A stretch of DNA of 6,081 bases from JAFGTE01 sp965369305 (GCA_965369305.1 CBDUQG010000062.1:1-6081), one strand, 5' to 3'. Positions 1 to 6,075 are shown, counted from the first letter of the stretch. Translations and numbers: made by a program. The notes: a model not told the origin generated them from the letters alone.

Positions 1-28
1 AATATAGGTTGGAAGTCAAACCATGCAG

Positions 29-49
29 TATACTCTTGACAAGAGTATA
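29..49. repeat. Perfect 9-bp inverted repeat, 3-nt centre, operator-like
   Basis: TATACTCTT (29-37), centre GAC, then AAGAGTATA (41-49), a perfect match over both 9-base arms. It covers the TTGACA hexamer at 36-41, about 50 bases before the first start codon, which is where a repressor dimer site would sit. It could also form a short RNA hairpin ending an upstream transcript, but the stem is A/T-rich and the following bases are A-rich rather than a T tract, so a terminator is less likely. It does not match the HrcA CIRCE element. The repeat is seen directly; the operator role is inference. Confidence 0.5.
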
Positions 50-63
50 AAATATATGATAGT
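36..63 (+). promoter_or_regulatory. Candidate sigma70-type promoter for the plus-strand cassette
   Basis: A perfect TTGACA at 36-41 is followed after 16 bases by GATAGT (58-63), 4 of 6 matches to TATAAT. A better -10 match, TATGAT at 55-60, lies only 13 bases from the -35, which is short. Either choice puts transcription start near 67-70, giving a leader of about 27-30 nt before the ATG at 97. The -35 lies within the inverted repeat at 29-49, so repressor control is plausible. The exact -10 is uncertain. Confidence 0.4.
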
Positions 64-96
64 TTACTTGCCTTTGTTCCCTGACTGCCTATTTTT

Positions 97-465
97 ATGT
101 CGGAAAACCCCTTTGAGAAAAAGGTCCACGTTGTTGTGAATCCTTGCTTCGATACTTATGATGCCGAAGGTGAATACTACATTAGCCTACAAATGAGCCC
201 ATTGGAGCTGCAGCTAAGCGGCGAACGCTTTGTTTCGGCTGCCAGAAAAGCTGTACATCGTGTCCTTTTGGGAGGGAAAATTGCCGTTCACAATGACAAT
301 ATTGGCAGCCAGCCATCAGCACCTGGAGCTTCTCAGAGATTTATGCATCATATGGTTTCCCCGGAAGAAATTGAAATAACACCCGTATGGCGCCATGTCA
401 CACACGAGGGAAAACCCTTGACAGACTTCGGTATTGATACTACAATAAGCCCCACAAACATCTAA
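97..465 (+). CDS. Hypothetical 122-aa cytosolic protein, first gene of cassette
   Basis: I do not recognise this family. The protein has no signal peptide or membrane segment. It opens with a probable beta strand (VHVVVN, residues 10-15), has an amphipathic stretch rich in Ala, Arg and Lys around residues 44-60 (ERFVSAARKAVHRVLL), and ends in a His-containing, probably extended region. ATG 97 is the first ATG after an in-frame TGA at 82-84, and no Shine-Dalgarno sequence precedes it (the upstream bases are pyrimidine-rich). The stop TAA overlaps the next start by one base (TAATG, 463-467), which implies co-transcription and probable translational coupling. Arg codons are mixed AGA/CGY, unlike the next gene. 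Evidence for it being real is the reading frame, the operon packing and the promoter-like upstream sequence. Function unknown. Confidence 0.7.
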   Translation: MSENPFEKKVHVVVNPCFDTYDAEGEYYISLQMSPLELQLSGERFVSAARKAVHRVLLGGKIAVHNDNIGSQPSAPGASQRFMHHMVSPEEIEITPVWRHVTHEGKPLTDFGIDTTISPTNI

Positions 466-1175
466 TGATTTCTATCATGTCCAAATTCACCAAATTACTT
501 AGTGTCCTCCTGCTCGTATTTGCCTTTGTGCCTTTTGTTCAGGCTGATGAGGACCAACCACTTAGAATTAAATCTGCAACGGTTGAAACCGAAGATCATC
601 GCGTCGTCGGGAAGGTTACCGTTTGTAACACCGAAAACGAACGTGTTCGTTTTGTTTTGGATGTGAAGAATCACACTATCAATAGTATTTATAAGCGTCG
701 TATGACCGTTGCTGGTAACGACTGCGTTACCAGTAAGCTTCGCTTCACCAAGAACTTCGCTGAAATGAGTAACGTTGGTGACGACATTGAATTCATTGCC
801 AAGCACGTTAAAGGTCAGCTTTCTAAGGAACGCTACTACCGCTCCGATAAATACATGACTGAAGTTATAACCGGTGATCGTGATTATACTGGATGTGCCG
901 ATCAAGCTGGTGAAGACGGCGTGTTCAATGCTTGTGAAACAGACTTCATTACCCACACTCCATCCGGACTACGCATTAAGGTGGTTGAAAATGATGGTGA
1001 TTACGTAAAGCTTAAGCTAACTCACATTGAGTGGGGTGGTGTTAAGGAAATGCGTCTTTACAAGGGTCGCATGAAGAAAATTCGCTCTAATTACGATCAG
1101 CTCGAACGTGTTGAAATCAGCAATCTTTACGGTGAAAATACCAAGCAGCTTTATCTGAAGATTGAGTCTATCTAA
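465..1175 (+). CDS. Secreted four-cysteine protein of unknown function
   Basis: A 236-aa precursor with a textbook signal peptide: Lys7 and Lys10, a hydrophobic core at residues 11-25 (LLSVLLLVFAFVPFV), and a likely signal peptidase I cut after Val-Gln-Ala27. The mature protein of about 209 aa would be exported. It holds exactly four Cys (54, 87, 144, 157), suiting two disulfides; pairing 54-87 and 144-157 is a guess. Residues about 33-98 look beta-rich, with a VxGKVTVCN strand like those of Ig/CARDB-type adhesion modules. Residues about 138-160 form an acidic Gly/Asp/Cys loop, and 166-236 are again strand-rich. The start is ambiguous: ATG 465 overlaps the previous stop, while ATG 477 (Met5) gives an equally good signal peptide; neither has a Shine-Dalgarno. 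Codon use is strongly biased (14 of 15 Arg are CGY, Gly mostly GGT), unlike both neighbours, which suggests high expression. Family not recognised; export is well supported, function is not. Confidence 0.85.
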   Translation: MISIMSKFTKLLSVLLLVFAFVPFVQADEDQPLRIKSATVETEDHRVVGKVTVCNTENERVRFVLDVKNHTINSIYKRRMTVAGNDCVTSKLRFTKNFAEMSNVGDDIEFIAKHVKGQLSKERYYRSDKYMTEVITGDRDYTGCADQAGEDGVFNACETDFITHTPSGLRIKVVENDGDYVKLKLTHIEWGGVKEMRLYKGRMKKIRSNYDQLERVEISNLYGENTKQLYLKIESI

Positions 1176-1178
1176 TCC

Positions 1179-1454
1179 ATGTCAGCTTCAACCTGTCCCG
1201 ATACAGACCTAGGCGTTAAACTGAGTCCGAAAGAGGGCGATACAAAAACGCTTATCTTCCGTGTGGTCAGAGGTGAAGAGGAAGTCCTTCTTGAGCGGGA
1301 GCTAACAGGCTTAAAAAGACATCCCAGCGAAGTTGACCAAGAGGTTCAGCAACACATAAATGCAGCCGTCCTAAATGAAGAGCTTCCTGTGGGCATCAAG
1401 GAAGCGCTAGTTATGGGCTTTCGACAAGCTTACGTTCGGTTGATGATGGTCTAA
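1179..1454 (+). CDS. Hypothetical 91-aa protein, last gene of cassette
   Basis: Not recognised. It is a small soluble protein without signal peptide or membrane segment. The first half looks strand-forming (KTLIFRVVRG, residues 23-32, then an acidic VLLEREL stretch). The second half, from about residue 49, looks helical and amphipathic (SEVDQEVQQHINAAVL, then GIKEALVMGFRQAYVRLM). There is a single Cys at residue 6. It starts 3 nt after the preceding stop, so it almost certainly shares that transcript; no Shine-Dalgarno is visible, so coupling to upstream translation is likely. Its stop TAA (1452-1454) overlaps the TAG stop (1451-1453) of the convergent gene. Arg codons are AGA/CGG/CGA with one CGT of six, opposite to the codon bias of the secreted protein just upstream. 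It may be a partner or regulator of that protein, but position is the only evidence. Confidence 0.65.
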   Translation: MSASTCPDTDLGVKLSPKEGDTKTLIFRVVRGEEEVLLERELTGLKRHPSEVDQEVQQHINAAVLNEELPVGIKEALVMGFRQAYVRLMMV

Positions 1455-3130
1455 TAGCTGCCCAGCACTTTTAAATGGGCAACGGTTTTTTTGATACCTG
1501 ATAACACTCTACTGGCGCTACTTTCGGTGGCTGAGCCTTCGAAATCAATATAGAAAACATAATCCCCTCTCGTTTTTGCACTTGGGCGTGACTCGATTTT
1601 GGTTAGATTGATACCTTCACTTGCAAAGGTCTGGAGTACCGCATTGAGTGACCCCGGTGAGTCTTTTTTGAAATGAAAAGCAATGGATGTCTTCTTGCCA
1701 CTCCCAGCCGACTGAGGCATGGCGCCTTTTTTGATGAGAGCAAAGTGAGTGGTGTTCTCTTTGTCATCCTGAATGGAATCCTTGATGATTTTGAGGTGAT
1801 AATCGGACACAGCCATCGGAGACACAATAACTGCTGTACCACGCTTGTCTTCACTGAGCATTCGCTCCAATGCCGCTGTTGTGCTATTCATCGGAATGAG
1901 CGTAGCACCGGGGCAGCTTTTTTTAAGAAACTGCCTCGCTTGAAGCAGAGGTTGCGTATGGGAATAAATGGTTGTCAGCTTTTTAAGTGGACAGTCTACT
2001 GTGCTAGCAAGTGCGAGATTGATAGGAAGTGGTAGCACTTCAGCTATATGAACATCCGATTCATAAAGCTCATCCATGGTGGTTCTAACTGATCCGCTCG
2101 TAGAATTTTCGATTGGAACCAGGCCCGATTTTACCTTACCGCTTTCGACAAGATGAAATACGTCGCTAATGGTCATGGCATACCAGGGGCTGGCTTTGGG
2201 ATCGTGTTTTTTTAGCGCCAACTCCGAGTAAGTATTTTGTGGCCCCAGAATAGCAATATCAGACTTTTTGGGCTTTGCCTCGGTTTTAAAGAGTCGGGAT
2301 TCATGAGGTAGTTTCAGGTGTCTGAGTAGTCTGTCGCTTTCATCCATGGCGATCTTGGCGAAATGATTCAGATACTCAGTGTTCTTTTTGAAGAACTTTA
2401 CATTGTCAGAGAACTTCCTTTTTTCGATGGTTTCGCCTAATTCCCGACAGCTTTTTAGGTAAGACTCTACTGCCTTCAGATTCATCTTATTGCTGATTTG
2501 AATGTTGGCGTAGAGCTTAGGGTCTTGATTGAGAATACGTCCCATCATATAAAGCTCGAGCATGTAAACCGGGCTCGGGTATTTGATGAACTCCTTGATT
2601 GGAATGCCTGACTTTCGGAGCGCGTCAGCAAAAGCAATATGCGAAAAGTGGGTCAGTGTCTGAATGTAGGACATGAGCTCATCATGCTTTTTGGCAGTGA
2701 GCTCACGAACAATAACGCCGTTTTTTTCGAGCATCGAACTAAACCAATAGTGCCAGAGCTTCCCTCTTCCAGGGCAGAGAATGGCGATTTGACCACGCAA
2801 GCTGGCAGTGGGTCCAAATAGCGGATGGCATCCCAAATAATCTGACTTTGCCTTCTTCATCTCTTCCATGGGCTCAGCCTTCACCGAAGTCAGATCCATC
2901 AGTAGGCTCGACTTCTTCATGTGGGGAGCAATCTGTGCAATTACCTCTCTTGTGGAATCAATGGGGACCGAGACAACAACTACATCAGCCTTTTTGGCGA
3001 GCTCAAGGTTTGTCAGCTTCGTTCCTACATCGCTGATCATGACCTCACAATCGTTTTTAGCAAAAAAATCAGCAAAATACTTGCCCATTTTTCCCTGCCC
3101 ACCAATGATGCCTACTAGTTTTTTGGCCAT
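1451..3130 (-). CDS. tyrA-pheA: Bifunctional prephenate dehydrogenase / prephenate dehydratase with ACT domain
   Basis: A 559-aa cytosolic fusion enzyme. Residues 1-280 are a TyrA-type dehydrogenase that oxidatively decarboxylates prephenate to 4-hydroxyphenylpyruvate. It has the Rossmann motif GGQGKMG (10-16), Asp34 at the end of strand 2 favouring NAD+, HPLFGP (102-107) holding the family's catalytic His, and PSPVYMLEL...GRILNQDPKLYA (185-208), whose Arg198 probably binds prephenate. It resembles the E. coli T-protein dehydrogenase domain and archaeal TyrA. Residues 291-468 are a prephenate dehydratase (to phenylpyruvate): LGPQNTYSE, VPIENSTSGSV (338-348) and a TRF-type motif that reads T461-H462-F463. 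Residues 479-559 are an ACT domain with the Phe-binding ESRP (513-516), so feedback by Phe is expected. No chorismate mutase domain is visible; only a short linker (about 281-290) joins the halves. ATG 3130 leads straight into the Rossmann strand. TAAGG about 13 nt upstream is a weak ribosome-binding match. The gene lies 55 bp behind the ATPase gene, probably in its operon. Confidence 0.95.
   Translation of the reverse strand: MAKKLVGIIGGQGKMGKYFADFFAKNDCEVMISDVGTKLTNLELAKKADVVVVSVPIDSTREVIAQIAPHMKKSSLLMDLTSVKAEPMEEMKKAKSDYLGCHPLFGPTASLRGQIAILCPGRGKLWHYWFSSMLEKNGVIVRELTAKKHDELMSYIQTLTHFSHIAFADALRKSGIPIKEFIKYPSPVYMLELYMMGRILNQDPKLYANIQISNKMNLKAVESYLKSCRELGETIEKRKFSDNVKFFKKNTEYLNHFAKIAMDESDRLLRHLKLPHESRLFKTEAKPKKSDIAILGPQNTYSELALKKHDPKASPWYAMTISDVFHLVESGKVKSGLVPIENSTSGSVRTTMDELYESDVHIAEVLPLPINLALASTVDCPLKKLTTIYSHTQPLLQARQFLKKSCPGATLIPMNSTTAALERMLSEDKRGTAVIVSPMAVSDYHLKIIKDSIQDDKENTTHFALIKKGAMPQSAGSGKKTSIAFHFKKDSPGSLNAVLQTFASEGINLTKIESRPSAKTRGDYVFYIDFEGSATESSASRVLSGIKKTVAHLKVLGSY
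1459..1492 (+). terminator. Rho-independent-like terminator for the plus-strand cassette
   Basis: TGCCCA (1459-1464) pairs perfectly with TGGGCA (1476-1481) around an 11-nt loop. Four bases later comes a run of seven T's (1486-1492). It begins 5 bases after the last plus-strand stop codon, the expected place and orientation for ending the three-gene transcript. The whole element lies inside the 3' coding end of tyrA-pheA, where the T run encodes two Lys (AAA AAA) on the other strand. Weak points are a six-pair stem, a longish loop and a 4-nt gap before the T's. In the minus direction the hairpin has no following T tract, so it is probably one-way. Confidence 0.55.
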
Positions 3131-3144
3131 AGAAAAGCAACATC

Positions 3145-3183
3145 CCTTATTCTAGCAGGAATGAAGGCTTTAGGACAATAAGG
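3145..3183. repeat. 7-bp inverted repeat in the ATPase/tyrA-pheA gap
   Basis: CCTTATT (3145-3151) and AATAAGG (3177-3183) are perfect complements separated by 25 bases. They fill most of the 55-bp gap between the two minus-strand genes. In the minus-strand transcript the downstream arm contains the weak TAAGG ribosome-binding match of tyrA-pheA, so pairing could mask it. No T tract follows, so this is not a terminator. A 7-bp match with a long loop could easily be chance. Confidence 0.2.
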
Positions 3184-3185
3184 CT

Positions 3186-5996
3186 CTAGGATTTTTTGTT
3201 CTTCTTGCCTCCTTTCTTTTCTTCGTGCTTACCACCAGCCTTTTTTTCAGCTGGCTTCTTCTCATCTTTCTTTTCTTTCTTTGGCTCCTCTGTGACTTTT
3301 TCCCCTTTCTTTTTCTCATCTTTTTTCACCTCATCCTTCTTTTTGTCGTTGTTGTTCTTTTTGTTATCATTTTTCTTATCCCCCTCTTTCTTTTTACCCT
3401 CTTCTAGCTTTTTTGTTTCTGACCAGCGACGAATCTTGTCTTCTACCACTTCGCGCGGGCGGCAGTAGCGTTCACGGGAAAGGCGGACGATTTTTTCACG
3501 ACGATCGTCTTCAGATTCAAACTCCGGTGGTGGCAAAGTAGCAATACTAAAGGTAGGTGAAGGCATGCCATCAATCATCAACTTGGTGTAGCAGTTGTAC
3601 TTTGGAAGGGTAATGATGTCATTGGGAAGAACTTCTTCGGAGAACTGATTGGAGAAGTATTCAGCGTCATCAAACCCGACCTGGAAACAGAGACTGGTAC
3701 CCACATTACCAAATACAGCATCGCGGACTTCTTCCGGCATTTGGGCCACGTACTGATTAGCCATCACGAGATTGAGCTTATATTTACGAGCCTCAGACAG
3801 GATAGTAGCGAAGGCATCGGTGGCAAAGTTCTGGAATTCATCCACATAAAGGTAAAAGTCACGACGTTCTTTTTCATCCATGTCCGCACGACTCATCGCA
3901 TCGAGCTGGAATTTGGTGATCAGCATGGAACCGAGCAAGCTGGAGTTATCTTCTCCGATCTTACCCTTGGAAAGATTCACAACGATGATCTTTCCGGTAT
4001 CCATCATGAAGCGGATGTTTACCGTAGACTTCACCTGCCCTACGATATTACGGATCATCGGCGAGCTCAGGAACTGACCAACCTTATTCTGGATGGGTGA
4101 AATGGCTTCAGTACGCTGACGGTCTTGCCACTTATCGAACTCATCGAGCCAGAAGCTTTTGACCATTGGGTTCTTCACATTCGCAACCACCTTTTTGCGG
4201 TATTCTTTGTCTACCAGAAGGCGCATGATACCCAACATGGAGGTGTTTGGATATTCGACGAGTGCCAGGAGACAGTTTCGGAGAATGTGTTCCAGGCGCG
4301 GCCCCCATGAATCGGCGTACATTTTCTTGAAAACTCCCAGCAGACCTGATGCCATCAGATTTCGCTTATGCGGATTGTCGGTGTACTCCAGCATGTTGAA
4401 GGCAAACGGGTGCGAAACGTCGGATGGATCCAGGATGACCACATCGTTCGTTCGATGGGACGGCACAAAGTCGATGACGGCGTCTGCCAGATCACCATGC
4501 GGGTCGATGACGGCGAGACCTTTGTTGCTATTCACATCAGAGAAAATCATATTCTCAAGGAGAACGGATTTACCCATACCGGTCTTACCAATAATGTAGA
4601 TGTGACGGCGACGGTCGACTGTTTTGATACCGAATTTTTCGCGATGTCCACGGAAGTTGGTTTCACCGATCACATTCAGTTCAGTATCGGGAACACTTCC
4701 AATGAGCGGTAGGTTGTGCGGTGGCTCCAGTTTTCGGGAACTGACCCACCATACGTTTGGCGTTCCTACTGCCTCTGAAGGCATGTGATATAAGGTTGCC
4801 AACTCTTCAACGTTCAGAACCATAGGATCAATGACGGCGCGATTCTGAAAGCGCTTGAGGATTTGGTTGTTGGCGGAGTTCAGGCGGCTAACCTTAAAGC
4901 TGTTCAGGTTAGGTAGGTTGAACTGCTTGAAGCTACCCGCGATCTCATTGAGCTTGAGTTCAGCCAGATCAATGTTTTCTTTGCGGGGAATATAAACAAT
5001 GCGGATGTTGCAGCCAAAGCTGAGCCTTGTGACTTTATCAACGGCTGCTGATACTGGGTCTTCACGGTCATGAGTGCGTGAAACTTCTTCACGCAGATCC
5101 TGATCTGAACCGCTTTTCATGTCGAGGGAAGCTGTTTTACCGCCACGTAGTACCCAGAAGATAAGATATATGGGTGTGAGCATGAGCCTCTTCCAGAAAC
5201 CTCGGGCCAGATAGACATTGGTTGCATAGTCATGCAGCCAGAAGACATTATTGAAAAGTCCATTGCTGACGATTTTCAGACATTTAAGTCCGCGCTTTCT
5301 CCACCAATCACCCATAGGCTCCATCGTGATCTGAACCCAGGCCTGCTCATCGGTGGCATTTAACTTTGAAAGGGTTGCTGTGATACCGGCCAGTGGCTCG
5401 GTCGCAAGTCTTGTCAGCTTGTCTTCGAACTGTGGGTAGCGCTTGATGGGATAGATGTCTGGATTTCCTAGGGTCAACTCAGCTGTTACCGCATAGCGCG
5501 ATCCTTTGTCCGAAGCAGTCTTATAAACAGCCGGCAGATTCTCGGGGTTAGATGGCCCGCCAAGCTCCTGAACTTCTTCCTTTTCTGCCTTGTCCTGAAA
5601 AGCATCAAAGCTTTGCCTGGTGTAGTCTTCAACTTCTTCGATTTCAACATCAGGGTATTGGGCGTAAATCTGGCTTTCGATGACATTCTTGTACTTTCGC
5701 GGCGCCCAAATAAAAAACTGAATTTTGTTGTTTACGTTCGCTATTTCAAGACTGATGCGGGGCAGTGTCTGACCAGCCAAGTAGTTGGCAAGCGAATAGT
5801 TGCTCTTGATACCGTGGATGGCAGAAAAAATTTGCTCTGCCACGATTGGCCCTCTTTCATTGGTTTTGGAAACAGCCACCCTTAAAACAATAGACGGCAA
5901 ACTTTTATTGTATTGGTTCTGTTTGTGAGCGATATAGATTTTGAAAAGCAGAGAGGCAACCGCTAGTCCGATGATGAGAAGGAAAATTTGTGTCAT
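3186..5996 (-). CDS. Membrane-anchored VirD4/TraD-like DNA-translocase ATPase, CPR type
   Basis: A 936-aa protein of the HerA/FtsK-VirD4 ATPase superfamily. One N-terminal membrane helix (residues 4-22) is followed by Lys residues, placing the rest in the cytoplasm. Residues about 33-430 are the conserved front part found on CPR ATPases of this type, with a second hydrophobic patch at 271-283 (LMLTPIYLIFWVL) that may touch the membrane. The ATPase core at about 440-825 has Walker A GKTGMGKS (470-477), VIDPHGDL (496-503), WGPRLEH (564-570), Walker B YLYVDEFQ (715-722; Asp719, Glu720) and a polar ANQY motif (746-749). Residues 863-936 form a disordered Lys/Glu tail. The family pumps or couples DNA (or protein) at type IV secretion, conjugation or pilus machines; no other such gene is in view, so the actual substrate is unknown. 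ATG 5996 fits the membrane helix; the upstream AGAAAGACAAA is only a weak ribosome-binding match. It is probably co-transcribed with tyrA-pheA downstream. Confidence 0.9.
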   Translation of the reverse strand: MTQIFLLIIGLAVASLLFKIYIAHKQNQYNKSLPSIVLRVAVSKTNERGPIVAEQIFSAIHGIKSNYSLANYLAGQTLPRISLEIANVNNKIQFFIWAPRKYKNVIESQIYAQYPDVEIEEVEDYTRQSFDAFQDKAEKEEVQELGGPSNPENLPAVYKTASDKGSRYAVTAELTLGNPDIYPIKRYPQFEDKLTRLATEPLAGITATLSKLNATDEQAWVQITMEPMGDWWRKRGLKCLKIVSNGLFNNVFWLHDYATNVYLARGFWKRLMLTPIYLIFWVLRGGKTASLDMKSGSDQDLREEVSRTHDREDPVSAAVDKVTRLSFGCNIRIVYIPRKENIDLAELKLNEIAGSFKQFNLPNLNSFKVSRLNSANNQILKRFQNRAVIDPMVLNVEELATLYHMPSEAVGTPNVWWVSSRKLEPPHNLPLIGSVPDTELNVIGETNFRGHREKFGIKTVDRRRHIYIIGKTGMGKSVLLENMIFSDVNSNKGLAVIDPHGDLADAVIDFVPSHRTNDVVILDPSDVSHPFAFNMLEYTDNPHKRNLMASGLLGVFKKMYADSWGPRLEHILRNCLLALVEYPNTSMLGIMRLLVDKEYRKKVVANVKNPMVKSFWLDEFDKWQDRQRTEAISPIQNKVGQFLSSPMIRNIVGQVKSTVNIRFMMDTGKIIVVNLSKGKIGEDNSSLLGSMLITKFQLDAMSRADMDEKERRDFYLYVDEFQNFATDAFATILSEARKYKLNLVMANQYVAQMPEEVRDAVFGNVGTSLCFQVGFDDAEYFSNQFSEEVLPNDIITLPKYNCYTKLMIDGMPSPTFSIATLPPPEFESEDDRREKIVRLSRERYCRPREVVEDKIRRWSETKKLEEGKKKEGDKKNDNKKNNNDKKKDEVKKDEKKKGEKVTEEPKKEKKDEKKPAEKKAGGKHEEKKGGKKNKKS
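3189..3410 (-). repeat. Low-complexity Lys/Glu tail; purine/pyrimidine-asymmetric tract
   Basis: This stretch encodes the last 74 residues of the ATPase (863-936): 32 Lys, 13 Glu and 6 Asp by hand count, in irregular blocks such as KKDEKKKGEK. The coding strand is therefore almost all purine and the plus strand almost all T/C. No exact repeat unit is maintained. The protein tail should be disordered and strongly basic. It is in frame up to a TAG stop, so it is not a frameshift product. Confidence 0.75.
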
Positions 5997-6009
5997 TTTG
6001 TCTTTCTGG

Positions 6010-6051
6010 AGCTACTTAATTGTAGCTTAGATTGGACTAAAATTGTAGTCT
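6010..6051. repeat. Two tandem palindromes upstream of the ATPase gene
   Basis: AGCTAC-TTAATT-GTAGCT (6010-6027) is a 6-bp inverted repeat. GACTA-AAATTG-TAGTC (6035-6050) is a 5-bp one. Both contain the 8-base direct repeat AATTGTAG (6018-6025 and 6041-6048), 23 bases apart, about two helical turns. On the minus strand each copy gives CTACAATT, which includes TACAAT, a 5-of-6 match to a -10 hexamer, but no good -35 lies at the right distance. They sit 14-55 bases before the ATPase start. They could be paired regulator sites, tandem weak promoters or leader hairpins; the sequence does not decide. Confidence 0.4.
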
Positions 6052-6075
6052 GTACCATTGAGCTTTAATCCTTAT

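Noticed and set aside
205..260. Chorismate mutase hidden between TyrA and PheA (residues of the fusion, not bases: about 205-295)
   Set aside because: The segment aligns by eye with the helical dimerisation region of E. coli TyrA and archaeal TyrA, and it lacks the spaced Arg/Lys pattern of AroQ. Base coordinates of this region are about 2246-2518.
495..956. 153-codon minus-strand open frame opposite the secreted-protein gene
   Set aside because: It lies wholly inside a gene with a clear signal peptide and strong codon bias; the composition looks like a mirror of that bias, with no domain or start signal.
1673..2035. 120-codon plus-strand open frame inside tyrA-pheA
   Set aside because: The opposite strand encodes conserved dehydratase motifs through the whole interval; no independent evidence for the plus frame.
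3115..3130. A-run slippery site at the start of tyrA-pheA
   Set aside because: The heptamer is not in the frame needed for -1 slippage, and the zero frame continues into an intact enzyme.
3070..3143. 24-codon minus-strand upstream frame (ATG 3143) overlapping the tyrA-pheA start, with several aromatic residues, as an attenuation leader
   Set aside because: It overlaps the enzyme's own start in another frame, has no terminator/antiterminator pair, and its aromatic residues are not clustered as in Phe or Trp leaders.
3196..3468. Plus-strand open frame coding for a Phe/Ser/Leu-rich, apparently membrane protein
   Set aside because: It is the complement of the Lys/Glu tail of the ATPase (Lys codons read as Phe/Leu). 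The hydrophobicity is an artefact of the purine-rich tract.
4159..4712. Plus-strand open frames opposite the ATPase core
   Set aside because: They cover the Walker A region of the ATPase on the complementary strand and show no recognisable domain.
97..5996. UGA recoded as Gly, as in some Gracilibacteria, because none of the five stops is TGA
   Set aside because: All conserved domains are complete without any in-frame TGA, and Gly uses GGN throughout. Five stops are too few to infer anything from missing TGA.
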